DNA of 18,952 nt from an uncultured Bacilli bacterium (GTDB lineage: Bacteria > Bacillota_I > Bacilli_A > RF39 > UBA660): the NCBI GenBank assembly GCA_934085595.1, contig CAKOHK010000015.1, positions 1 through 18,952 of the forward strand, read 5' to 3'. Under the pieces are notes generated by a model. The model did not search any database and was not told the DNA's origin. It saw nothing but the letters and a program-made list of their open reading frames with translations. A program made the position numbers and the translations under genes. This document shows, piece after piece, positions 5,814-14,117 of the stretch (position 1 is its first letter; each line of letters opens with the position of its first letter).

Positions 5814-6659
5814 ATGAAAAAAATAATTAGTTTAATTTTAATAATATTATTACTTAGTGGATGTGCTTCAAATGATGTTAGTATGAATATTGATAATAAT
5901 AGTGTTATGTTTAATGAAACTATTACTTTTGATAGTGAAAGTTTTGAAATATTTAATGATACATTAAGTAATGTTACAGATGAATATAATGTTAATGGAT
6001 TTAATGTTAAAAAAATTAATGATGGTTATGTAATAAGTAAGAATCTAGGTAAATTATATAAACTTGCTAATGGTAAAAATGAAAGAGTTAATTTAGGTGG
6101 GTTTGCTCTTGATACTTTTGAAAGTAATAAACTATTTAAGAAAACAAATTATATATTATTTAATAGATATGAATCTAATTTTGATATAGATTATAGTAGT
6201 ATGGATAGTGTTAATTCTATTAATAGAATACTTTATAATGATGAAGAAGAGATAAGCAAAGAATATTATGATAAAATATCAGGAATGCTTAATAATGGAA
6301 TTACTACAAGTTTTAGTTTAACTACTAATAATAGAGTTGGTAATAATAATGCAAGTAGTAAATATAATAATAAATATAATTGGAACTTAATATATGATAT
6401 GAATAATAGTATCGAGTTTGAAATATATGTTATAAATAAAGATGCTTTTATAATACTTGGAGTTATTATAATAATATGTGTTATTATTGGTATGATAGTA
6501 TCTAAGAGAAATAATTTAATGTATAAAATATCTAAGACTACTATTAAAGATTCATTAGAACTTGAAAATAAGATTATGAATAGTGGTAAGAAAGTTAAAG
6601 ATAGTAATAAGTTTGATAATAAAGATGTTAGTGCGATTAATAATAGAGGTAGAAATTAA
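5814..6659 (+). CDS. Lipoprotein with C-terminal transmembrane anchor
   Basis: A 281-residue predicted envelope protein. A Lys-rich start and hydrophobic stretch lead to the lipobox LLSGC with Cys17, so it should be cleaved by signal peptidase II and lipid-modified. The exported part (about 18-208) is rich in Asn, Asp and Ser with predicted beta structure. A second hydrophobic span at about 211-229 is followed by a positively charged SKRNN and a 52-residue basic tail, which would be cytosolic. This double anchoring resembles LppM/DUF3153-type lipoproteins, but that link is only suggested by layout. The SD AGGTGG (5805-5810) is only 3 bases from the ATG at 5814. It follows fic by 52 bp without a clear terminator. 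No enzymatic motif is visible. Confidence 0.82.
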   Translation: MKKIISLILIILLLSGCASNDVSMNIDNNSVMFNETITFDSESFEIFNDTLSNVTDEYNVNGFNVKKINDGYVISKNLGKLYKLANGKNERVNLGGFALDTFESNKLFKKTNYILFNRYESNFDIDYSSMDSVNSINRILYNDEEEISKEYYDKISGMLNNGITTSFSLTTNNRVGNNNASSKYNNKYNWNLIYDMNNSIEFEIYVINKDAFIILGVIIIICVIIGMIVSKRNNLMYKISKTTIKDSLELENKIMNSGKKVKDSNKFDNKDVSAINNRGRN

Positions 6660-6680
6660 TGTAAATAAAATGTCATTTAT

Positions 6681-6709
6681 TTTACCTTTTATTATTATGA
6701 TGATATACT
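6681..6709 (+). promoter_or_regulatory. Probable glyA promoter
   Basis: TTTACC (6681-6686), a 17-bp spacer and TATACT (6704-6709) give a moderate sigma-A promoter, with a start near 6716 just ahead of the GAGGTGAT SD. An imperfect hairpin, 6661-6672 pairing with 6674-6685, overlaps the -35; it could end lipoprotein transcription but is weak and lacks a clean T-run. Confidence 0.5.
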
Positions 6710-6730
6710 TGTTATAGTGAGGTGATAGAA

Positions 6731-7951
6731 TTGGATAAAGAGTTAGAAAGAGCTCTTAAATTAGAAGAAAAGAGACAACAAGATAATATAGAACTTATTG
6801 CATCAGAAAACTATGTTTCTCCTGCGGTAAGAGAATTACAGGGTAGTATACTTACTAATAAGTATGCTGAAGGATATCCTGGTAAGAGATACTATGGTGG
6901 ATGTGAAAATGTTGACATATTTGAAGAGAAAGCTATAGAGTATGCTTGTAAATTATTTGATTGTAAGTATGCTAATGTACAGCCACATAGTGGAAGTAGT
7001 GCTAATATGGCAGTATATAGGGCTTTACTTTCAAAGGGTGATAAGGTACTTGGTATGAGCTTAAATCAAGGAGGACATTTGACTCATGGTAGTAAAGTTA
7101 ATTTTAGTGGTATTGATTATGATGTTGTAGGATATGAACTTAATAGTGATACTGAACTTCTTGATTATGATAAGATTGAAGAGATTGCTATGGCTTTAAA
7201 ACCTCGTATGATTATTGCAGGTGCTAGTGCATATAGTGGTGCGATTGATTTTTCTAAGTTTAAAAATATTGCTGATAAGTGTGGTTCATATTTAATGGTT
7301 GATATGGCTCATATTGCTGGGTTAGTTGCGGCTGGATATCATATGAATCCTACTAAATATGCTGATGTGGTTACTACAACTACTCATAAAACTTTAAGAG
7401 GTCCTAGAGGTGGAATGATACTTACTAATGATGAAGAAATTATTAAGAAAGTTAATAAAGTTATATTCCCTGGTATTCAAGGTGGACCACTTATGCATGT
7501 AATAGGTGCTAAGGCTCAATGTTTTTATGAAGATTTACAACCTGAGTTTAAAGAATATATTAAAAATGTATGTGAGAATGCTAAAGTAATGTGTAAAACA
7601 TTTATGGATAATGGTGTTAGAGTTGTATCTAATGGTACTGATAATCATTTAATGCTTGTAGATGTTAAAAATAGTTTTGGTATTACTGGTAAAGAAGCTG
7701 AAACTGTTCTTGATAAAATACATATTACTGTTAATAAAAATACTATACCAAATGAAACTGAAAAAGTAAGTGTTACTAGTGGTATTAGAGTAGGTACTCC
7801 TGCGATGACTACTCGTGGATTTGGAAGTGAAGAGTTTAAAGAAGTAGCAAATATAATTATTAAAGCTTTAAGAAATACTCAAGATGAAGAAATACTTGAA
7901 GAATGTAATGAAAGAGTACTTAGTTTAACTAAAAGATTTCCAACTATTTAA
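6731..7951 (+). CDS. glyA: Serine hydroxymethyltransferase
   Basis: A 406-residue cytosolic PLP enzyme that converts serine and tetrahydrofolate to glycine and 5,10-methylene-THF, the main one-carbon source. It shows the family blocks IELIASENYVS, KYAEGYPGKRYYGGCE, QPHSGSSANMAVY, VDMAHIAGLVAAG and TTTTHKTLRGPRGG with the Schiff-base Lys220, then FPGIQGGPLMH and TSGIRVGTPAMTTRG. Length and order match bacterial GlyA. The start is taken as TTG at 6731, 4-5 bases after the SD GAGGTGAT (6719-6726). The GTG at 6722 lies inside that SD and would add only three residues, so the choice matters little. It is transcribed alone and convergent with the YbaK-like gene, with a terminator between. Confidence 0.97.
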   Translation: MDKELERALKLEEKRQQDNIELIASENYVSPAVRELQGSILTNKYAEGYPGKRYYGGCENVDIFEEKAIEYACKLFDCKYANVQPHSGSSANMAVYRALLSKGDKVLGMSLNQGGHLTHGSKVNFSGIDYDVVGYELNSDTELLDYDKIEEIAMALKPRMIIAGASAYSGAIDFSKFKNIADKCGSYLMVDMAHIAGLVAAGYHMNPTKYADVVTTTTHKTLRGPRGGMILTNDEEIIKKVNKVIFPGIQGGPLMHVIGAKAQCFYEDLQPEFKEYIKNVCENAKVMCKTFMDNGVRVVSNGTDNHLMLVDVKNSFGITGKEAETVLDKIHITVNKNTIPNETEKVSVTSGIRVGTPAMTTRGFGSEEFKEVANIIIKALRNTQDEEILEECNERVLSLTKRFPTI

Positions 7952-7953
7952 AA

Positions 7954-7995
7954 ATTAAAAAACTACATGATTTTAAATATTTATGTAGTTTTTAA
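7954..7995. terminator. Bidirectional terminator between glyA and the convergent deacylase gene
   Basis: AAAACTACAT (7959-7968) pairs with ATGTAGTTTT (7983-7992), and the flanking ATTAAA/TTTAAT extends the stem with one bulge. A-rich sequence on one side and T-rich on the other give a T-run after the hairpin on both strands, so it can serve glyA and the minus-strand gene. Confidence 0.8.
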
Positions 7996-8047
7996 TTGCA
8001 TCATTTATATTGTCAATTGCATCATTTTATTTCTTGGTGATGCAATT
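7994..8047. repeat. Three-copy AATTGCATCA repeat with hairpin in the convergent intergenic region
   Basis: AATTGCATCA occurs at 7994-8003 and 8015-8024, and its inverse TGATGCAATT at 8038-8047. The latter two form a perfect 10-bp hairpin with a 13-base loop. It lies just 3' of the minus-strand gene and could protect or terminate that transcript, although no T-run directly follows the stem. Confidence 0.6.
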
Positions 8048-8057
8048 AAAAGAAAGG

Positions 8058-8522
8058 TTATTCTGTAATATCTATCCAAGAAGTATAGTTTGAATATTTT
8101 TCTAATTCTTTTATTGAAACTTCTATAGCACTATTTGGTGAACCACATGCTGGGAAAACTGTTTCATATTTTTTTAGTGAATTATCTAAATAGATTTTAA
8201 CATTATCGTTTGTAGCGAATGGACAAACTCCTCCTACTTGGTGTCCTGTTTTTTCTTCTACTTCATCATGAGATAACATTCTTGCTTTTTCGTGAAATAA
8301 TTCTTTGTATTTGTGGTTACTTATTCTTGATAATCCTGATACAACAATTATAATTATACTTCCATCTTTTAATTTAAAAGACATTGATTTTGCTATTCTA
8401 TCTTCTTCTGTATTTAATGCAGCTGCTGCTTCTTTTACTGTTGCTGTGCTTTCATTAAATACTAATATTCTATTTTCCATATTATATTTACTAAAATAAT
8501 TTTTAACTTTTACTAATGACAT
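8058..8522 (-). CDS. YbaK/EbsC-family aminoacyl-tRNA editing deacylase
   Basis: A 154-residue stand-alone editing-domain protein of the YbaK/ProRS-INS superfamily, whose members hydrolyse mischarged tRNA (for example Cys- or Ala-tRNA-Pro). It shows KSMSFK with the conserved Lys45, the strand SIIIIVVSG, RMLSHDEVEEKTGHQVGGVCPF (about 81-102, the signature) and VFPACGSPNSAIEVS (about 122-136). Substrate choice cannot be told from sequence alone. The ATG at 8522 follows GGAAGG (8533-8528 on the minus strand). Its promoter is divergent from addB's: TATAAT (8548-8543) and TTGTAA (8571-8566), 17 bp apart. It converges on glyA. Confidence 0.9.
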   Translation of the reverse strand: MSLVKVKNYFSKYNMENRILVFNESTATVKEAAAALNTEEDRIAKSMSFKLKDGSIIIIVVSGLSRISNHKYKELFHEKARMLSHDEVEEKTGHQVGGVCPFATNDNVKIYLDNSLKKYETVFPACGSPNSAIEVSIKELEKYSNYTSWIDITE

Positions 8523-8542
8523 AATTACCTTCCTTCTTAAAC

Positions 8543-8581
8543 ATTATAATCAATTGTAAATAATTTTACAATAAATATAAT
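8543..8581. promoter_or_regulatory. Divergent overlapping promoters for the deacylase and addB
   Basis: An inverted repeat TTGTAAA (8554-8560) and TTTACAA (8565-8571) supplies a TTGTAA -35 in each direction. Leftward: TATAAT at 8548-8543, spacer 17. Rightward: TATAAT at 8576-8581, spacer 16. Polymerases on the two promoters would collide, so they should compete. A further TATAAT at 8588-8593 is too near the addB SD (AGAGG, 8601-8605) to be preferred. Confidence 0.65.
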
Positions 8582-8611
8582 TTAAAGTATAATTGTTATT
8601 AGAGGTAAAGT

Positions 8612-10927
8612 ATGAAATTATTAGATGATATAAAAAATAAAACACTAATTATTTGCTCTAATTCTCATAAAAAAAGAATACTTAAAGAGATGAATAATTA
8701 TAATAGATTATTTCCTGTTACTTTTATGACTAGAGAAGAGTTTTTAGAAGGATGTTACTTTAAGTATGATGAAGAGAGTATTTATTTTTTGATGAGCAAA
8801 TATCATATAAAATATGATATTGCTTTAACTTATATTAGATCGCTTATATATTTAGATAATCGTAGGCATAGCAATAATAAATTAAAATATTTAGATACTC
8901 TTAAGGAGGAAGTTAAGGATTTATTAATATATGATTATGGGTTTAGGGATTATGTTTCTTCTTTTGATATATATGTTTATGGGTATTATATAGATATGTT
9001 TTTTGATAGGACTTTATCTATGTTTGATAGAGTTAATAGATATGAAGAAGATAGTGAGGTTTATGAACATACTATTTATCATTTTAAGAATATAGAAGAT
9101 GAAGTTAGTTTTGTTTGCATGAATATTATTAAGTTATGTAATAGTGGTATTGATTTAAATAGTATTAAAATAGTTAATGCTTCTAATAATTATAATAATG
9201 TATTTAAGAGATTATCTCTTTTATATAATATACCTATTGAGGGTGATAAAGTACCATTATATTATACTAGTGCTTCAGAGTATCTTCTTAGTAATTTTGA
9301 TAGTGATTTATCGGGTGTAATTAGTGATATGTATGAAATGTATGATAATGATATAGTTAGTTTAATAATTAGTGTTATTAATAAATATACTTTTGTAGAT
9401 GATAAAAAACTTGTAAGAGATATGATAGTTCATGATCTTAAAAATAATTATATAAATAAAAGTGAATATGTTAATTCATGTAAGATGTGTACATTTGATG
9501 ATATAGATAGAGATGATTATGTATTTATAGTTGGTTTTGAACAAAATAGTGTACCTAAAATATATAGGGATGAAGAATATTTAAGTGATACAGAATGTGA
9601 TATTCTTGGTATAGAAAATACTTTACGTAAGAATATTATTTCTAAAGAAAAAACTATTAATATTATTAATCATACTAAGAATGTTATTATTACATATAAA
9701 GATGATGATTTAGGTAAAGTATGTTATCCTTCTACATTAATTAGTGAACTTAATATGAAGGTTATAGATGAGGATATAACTTTTTCATACTCAAATAATT
9801 ATAATAAATATAAATTATGTTCTATGTTAGATATGTATTATAAATATAATATACATGATAGTAATATGAATAGGTTATATAATACATATAATCCACAGTA
9901 TAAGAGTTATTCTAATAAGTTTACAGGTGTTAGTTTTGATGATGTGAATAGAATACTTAATAATAATCTTGTTTTATCTTATTCTGCGATGGAGGGATAT
10001 AATGAGTGTTCATTTAAATATTACATTAATAATATATTAAAACTTGATGTTAATGAAGAGAAGTTTAGTGCTTTTATTGGTACTTTGTTTCATCATGTGT
10101 TTGAAGTGTGTTTGAAAAAAGAATCTGATATAGATAAAGTTATAGATGATTTTATAAAAGATAAGAGTTTTAGTTTTAAAGAATTATTTTATATTGATAA
10201 ACTTAGAGATGATATAAAGTTTGCTTTTAATACTATTAAATATCAGATGGGATATAGTAAGTTTAATGAGTTTTCTTTTGAGAATAAGTTACTTGTAAAT
10301 AAGAATAAAAAGATTAATTGTGTTTTTAAGGGGTTTGCTGATAAGATTATGTTTTATGAATATATGGGGCGTAAACTTGCGGTTATTGTTGACTATAAAA
10401 CTAGTGATATTGATGTTAAGATGGATTTGATTGATTATGGTATTAATTTACAGCTTCCGATATATTTATATTTAATTAATAATATTTATGATAATGTTAG
10501 GGTTGTTGGTTTTTATATACAAAGGGTTCTTCCTAGTGATAATAAATATGATAAGGATAAAGAATTAATTATTCGTAAGAGAGAAAATATGAGATTAATT
10601 GGTTATTCTAATATTGATAGTGATGTTTTGAGTTTGTTTGATAGTAGTTATAGGGATTCTAATGTAATACGTGGCCTTAAAGTTAATAATGATAATAGTT
10701 TTAATTATCATAGTAAAGTTATTAGTGATGAAGAGATGAATAATATATCTAATAAAATAGATAGTGTTATTGATAAGAGTATAGATAATATTCTTTCTTG
10801 TGATTTTGATATTAATCCTAAAAGATATAAAAATGTTAATATATCATGTAAGTTTTGTAAATATAAAGATATATGTTATATGAGTAATGAAGATATAGTA
10901 GATATTAAGGAGGAAGTAGATGCCTAA
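8612..10927 (+). CDS. addB: AddB/RexB-like subunit of the AddAB helicase-nuclease
   Basis: A 771-residue subunit of the complex that resects double-strand breaks for RecA loading. The N-terminal helicase-like region lacks a Walker A: KTLIICSNSHKKRILKE stands where B. subtilis AddB has a GxxGxGKT loop, as in RexB-type proteins. The C-terminal RecB-family nuclease has HH at 494-495, GFADK with Asp577, VDYKTSD with Asp594 and Lys596, and NLQLPIYLYL. The iron-sulfur staple is intact: Cys466 in YNECSF, then Cys746, Cys749 and Cys755 in SCKFCKYKDIC (C-x2-C-x5-C). At 771 residues it is about two thirds of the about 1,160 of B. subtilis AddB, the loss falling in the inactive helicase part. The ATG at 8612 follows AGAGG. 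It overlaps addA by 8 bp. Confidence 0.92.
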   Translation: MKLLDDIKNKTLIICSNSHKKRILKEMNNYNRLFPVTFMTREEFLEGCYFKYDEESIYFLMSKYHIKYDIALTYIRSLIYLDNRRHSNNKLKYLDTLKEEVKDLLIYDYGFRDYVSSFDIYVYGYYIDMFFDRTLSMFDRVNRYEEDSEVYEHTIYHFKNIEDEVSFVCMNIIKLCNSGIDLNSIKIVNASNNYNNVFKRLSLLYNIPIEGDKVPLYYTSASEYLLSNFDSDLSGVISDMYEMYDNDIVSLIISVINKYTFVDDKKLVRDMIVHDLKNNYINKSEYVNSCKMCTFDDIDRDDYVFIVGFEQNSVPKIYRDEEYLSDTECDILGIENTLRKNIISKEKTINIINHTKNVIITYKDDDLGKVCYPSTLISELNMKVIDEDITFSYSNNYNKYKLCSMLDMYYKYNIHDSNMNRLYNTYNPQYKSYSNKFTGVSFDDVNRILNNNLVLSYSAMEGYNECSFKYYINNILKLDVNEEKFSAFIGTLFHHVFEVCLKKESDIDKVIDDFIKDKSFSFKELFYIDKLRDDIKFAFNTIKYQMGYSKFNEFSFENKLLVNKNKKINCVFKGFADKIMFYEYMGRKLAVIVDYKTSDIDVKMDLIDYGINLQLPIYLYLINNIYDNVRVVGFYIQRVLPSDNKYDKDKELIIRKRENMRLIGYSNIDSDVLSLFDSSYRDSNVIRGLKVNNDNSFNYHSKVISDEEMNNISNKIDSVIDKSIDNILSCDFDINPKRYKNVNISCKFCKYKDICYMSNEDIVDIKEEVDA

Positions 10928-13900
10928 GTGGACACGTGAACAGTTAAGTGCGATTAACGAAAGTGGTAAAAATATTATTGTTTCTGCTGGTGCGGGTAGT
11001 GGTAAGACTGCTGTATTAACTGAAAGAGTAATAACTAAATTAAAAAGTGGAATTAATATACAAAATCTACTTATTTTAACATTTACTAATGCTGCGGCTA
11101 GTGAGATGAAAAATAGAATTAGAAGTGCGATAAGTGAAATAGATGAACTTAAAAGTCAAGTGGAACTTGTAGATTCTTCATATATAACAACATTTGATTC
11201 TTTTTCTATGAGTGTTGTTAAAAAATATCATTATTTATTAAATGTACCTTCTAGTATTAATATAATTGATAATAGTGTTTGCGCTAGTATTAAGAATAAA
11301 TATTTGGATGAAATATTTGAAAATAGATATAAAAATAAAGATGAAGATTTTTGTAAATTAATTAGAGATTTTACTATTAAAGATGATAAGAGTATTAAAA
11401 AAAGTATACTTAAGATAAGTGATAAAATAGATAAACTTATTAATAAACATGAATATTTAAATAATTATATAGATAATTATTATAATGAAGATAATATTAA
11501 TAAATTATATTCTATGTATTTAGATAGTGTTTTTGATAAGATTAATGATATTAAAAGTGATGTTTTAGATTTATATAATTATGTAAATCTTGAATACTAT
11601 AACAAAGTATATAGTAGTTTAAATAGTTTGTTTTTAAGTAAAAGTTATGAAGAGGTTATAAATAATATATCTGTTACTTTACCTAGAATACCTAGTGGTA
11701 GTGGGGAAGATGTTCGTGATATTAAGAAAAAGATTAGTGATAAAATTAAAAATCTTAATGAAGAGTTAATATATAAAGATAGTGAACATATTAAGAATAC
11801 TTTATATAATACTTGTGATTATGTTAAAGCAATAATATCAATAATAAATGAACTTGATAGTAAGATGAATGAATATAAAAGAGAATATGATGTATATGAG
11901 TTTAATGATATAGCTTTTATGGCTATAGATGTAGTATCTAAAAATACAGATGTTAGAAATGAACTTATGAATAGTTTTAAAGAAATTATGGTTGATGAAT
12001 ATCAAGATACTTCTGATATACAAGAAGAGTTTATTAATTTAATATCTAATAATAATGTATATATGGTAGGGGATGTAAAACAATCTATTTATAGATTTAG
12101 AAATGCTAATCCAGATATATTTAAAAATAAGTATGATAAATATTCTAATAATGATGGTGGGATTAAGATTGATTTACTTAATAATTTTAGAAGTAGAAAT
12201 GAAGTACTTGATGATATTAATAATATATTTGATTATATAATGGATGATAAGATAGGGGGAGCATTATATAGAAAATCTCATAGAATGATATTTGGTAATA
12301 GTGATTATACTTTGAATCATGGGGATTGTAATTATAATTTAGAAGTACTTAACTATAATAGAGATAATAAAAGATATAGTGAAAGTGAATATGAAGCATT
12401 TATAATAAGTGATGATATTAAAAATAAAATTAAAAATAATTATCAGATATATGATAGGAGTCTTAAGAAACTAAGAAGTGTTCAATATAAAGATTTTTGT
12501 ATATTAATAGATAGAAAGAGCAAGTTTGAATTATATAAGAAAATATTTGAATATAATGGTGTTCCTTTAATGATATTTTATGATGAGAATATTAAAGAAG
12601 AGAGAGATGTTTTAATAATTAGAAATATTATAGATTTAATTATTAGGATTAAAAATAAGTGTTTTGATACTAAGTTTAAATATGATATGTATAGTGTATG
12701 TAGAAGTTATTTATGTGATATTAGTGATGAAGAGTTTATTAATATGTATAATAATAATGGATATTATGATAGTGTAGTATATAAGAAGTGTTTTGATATA
12801 TCTTTGAAACTTGATTATTTATCTAATAAGGGTATTATAGATGAGATAGTTAGTAGTTTTGATATGTATAATAGAGTTATGCTTGTAGGAGATATAGATA
12901 AGTTTAGTACTAGAATAGATTATTTAAGAAATCTTGCTGATAATTTATCTTCTCTTGGGAAAAGTGTTTATTCTTTTAGTGAATATTTAAATGAATTATC
13001 TAATCTTGATGGTGATATTACTATTAGTGAGAGTGTTCGTGAATGTGATAATGTTAAACTTATGAATATACATAAATCTAAGGGACTTGAGTTTCCTATA
13101 TGTTATTTTGCTGGGTTTAGTAGTGATTTTAATAGAGATGATATTAAAGAGAGTTTTACTTTTGATAATAAATATGGATTTATAGTACCTTTTTATGATG
13201 ATGGGATAGGGGATACTATTGTACATAGTTTATTTAGTGATAAGTATATTTTAGAAGATGTTTCTGAGAGAATTAGACTTTTATATGTTGCGCTTACTAG
13301 AGCACGTGAAAAGATGATAATAGTAGGTGATTTTAATTTAGAGGGTACTTCTATAAGTGATAATGTTAGAAGTAAATATAAATCTTTTAGTGATATTATT
13401 TATTCTATTAAAGATATAATATATGATAAGTTTGTTAATGTTAGTGAAGTTAATGTGACTAAAGAATATAATAATAAAAAGAAGATATCTAGTATAAATA
13501 CTGGAAGTGATAAGATAGATTATGTTAAAGATTTTAGTGTTTTAAATAATATAGTAGTTAATAGTAGAGCTTCTAAGAGTGTGAACCATTTATTTAGTAA
13601 AGAAGAAGTTAAAGCTATGAAATATGGTACATTAGTTCATAGGAAATTAGAAGTAAGTGATTTTAATAATAGTAGGGATGATGTAATTAATAATTTAGTT
13701 TCTTTACTTGGTAATATTGATGGAAATATATATAAAGAATATGAGTTTATTAGTGAAAAAGATGGTACTAGATATCATGGTATTATAGATTTAATGATTG
13801 AATATGATGATTATATTAGAATAATAGATTATAAACTTAAGAATATAGAAGATGAAGAATATAAAAAACAACTTAAAATATATAGAGAATATATAGAAGA

Positions 13901-13970
13901 TAAAACTAATAAGAAAGTATATACTTATTTATATTCTATAAGAGATAATAAGCTTTTAGAAATAATGTAA
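10920..13970 (+). CDS. addA: AddA ATP-dependent helicase/nuclease subunit
   Basis: A 1016-residue SF1A (UvrD-like) 3'-5' helicase with a C-terminal nuclease. Motifs in order: Q-motif TREQLSAI, Walker A AGAGSGKT (Lys29), TFTNAAASEMKNRI, Walker B MVDEYQDTSD (Asp359, Glu360), GDVKQSIYRFR, NNFRSR, NIHKSKGLEFP and LLYVALTRARE (about 785). The nuclease has GTLVHRKLE, GIIDLMIEY (Asp957) and IIDYKLK (Asp970, Lys972), then the QLKIYREYI helix. It is shorter than the about 1,230 residues of B. subtilis AddA but keeps all catalytic motifs. The start ATG at 10920 lies within the last codons of addB behind AAGGAGG, so the two are translationally coupled and made in equal amounts, as the 1:1 complex needs. 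A terminator follows. Confidence 0.96.
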   Translation: MPKWTREQLSAINESGKNIIVSAGAGSGKTAVLTERVITKLKSGINIQNLLILTFTNAAASEMKNRIRSAISEIDELKSQVELVDSSYITTFDSFSMSVVKKYHYLLNVPSSINIIDNSVCASIKNKYLDEIFENRYKNKDEDFCKLIRDFTIKDDKSIKKSILKISDKIDKLINKHEYLNNYIDNYYNEDNINKLYSMYLDSVFDKINDIKSDVLDLYNYVNLEYYNKVYSSLNSLFLSKSYEEVINNISVTLPRIPSGSGEDVRDIKKKISDKIKNLNEELIYKDSEHIKNTLYNTCDYVKAIISIINELDSKMNEYKREYDVYEFNDIAFMAIDVVSKNTDVRNELMNSFKEIMVDEYQDTSDIQEEFINLISNNNVYMVGDVKQSIYRFRNANPDIFKNKYDKYSNNDGGIKIDLLNNFRSRNEVLDDINNIFDYIMDDKIGGALYRKSHRMIFGNSDYTLNHGDCNYNLEVLNYNRDNKRYSESEYEAFIISDDIKNKIKNNYQIYDRSLKKLRSVQYKDFCILIDRKSKFELYKKIFEYNGVPLMIFYDENIKEERDVLIIRNIIDLIIRIKNKCFDTKFKYDMYSVCRSYLCDISDEEFINMYNNNGYYDSVVYKKCFDISLKLDYLSNKGIIDEIVSSFDMYNRVMLVGDIDKFSTRIDYLRNLADNLSSLGKSVYSFSEYLNELSNLDGDITISESVRECDNVKLMNIHKSKGLEFPICYFAGFSSDFNRDDIKESFTFDNKYGFIVPFYDDGIGDTIVHSLFSDKYILEDVSERIRLLYVALTRAREKMIIVGDFNLEGTSISDNVRSKYKSFSDIIYSIKDIIYDKFVNVSEVNVTKEYNNKKKISSINTGSDKIDYVKDFSVLNNIVVNSRASKSVNHLFSKEEVKAMKYGTLVHRKLEVSDFNNSRDDVINNLVSLLGNIDGNIYKEYEFISEKDGTRYHGIIDLMIEYDDYIRIIDYKLKNIEDEEYKKQLKIYREYIEDKTNKKVYTYLYSIRDNKLLEIM

Positions 13971-13972
13971 AA

Positions 13973-14002
13973 ACATGTAAAATAAGATTTTATGTGTTTT
14001 TT
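13973..14002 (+). terminator. Rho-independent terminator after addA
   Basis: The arms 13973-13983 and 13987-13997 pair over 11 positions (two G-T wobbles) around a 3-base loop, followed by six T (13997-14002). It begins 3 bases after the addA stop. The remaining about 80 bases to the next promoter are T-rich with nothing recognisable. Confidence 0.75.
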
Positions 14003-14082
14003 ATTTATGATTTTCTAGTTTTGTGTATATAATTTTCTTGTTTTTTGTTTGCTTTTAATTGTTAAAATATGAAAGGTGCGAT

Positions 14083-14111
14083 TTGACAGTAATTTTAATC
14101 TATAGTATAAG
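14083..14111 (+). promoter_or_regulatory. Promoter of the short SF1 helicase, positioned for a leaderless transcript
   Basis: TTGACA (14083-14088), a 17-bp spacer and TATAAG (14106-14111). The expected start falls at about 14118, the A of the helicase ATG. There is no SD between the -10 and the ATG, and an in-frame TAG at 14103-14105 rules out any longer N-terminus. Confidence 0.65.
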
Positions 14112-14117
14112 TATGAT

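Noticed and set aside
8305..8499. Plus-strand frame opposite the deacylase gene
   Set aside because: The minus-strand frame has clear YbaK motifs; this is its antisense shadow.
11838..12023. Antisense open frames inside addA (also 12996-13226) and the MBL gene (17712-17894)
   Set aside because: Products of A+T-rich codon bias opposite well-supported genes; no SD and no recognisable protein.
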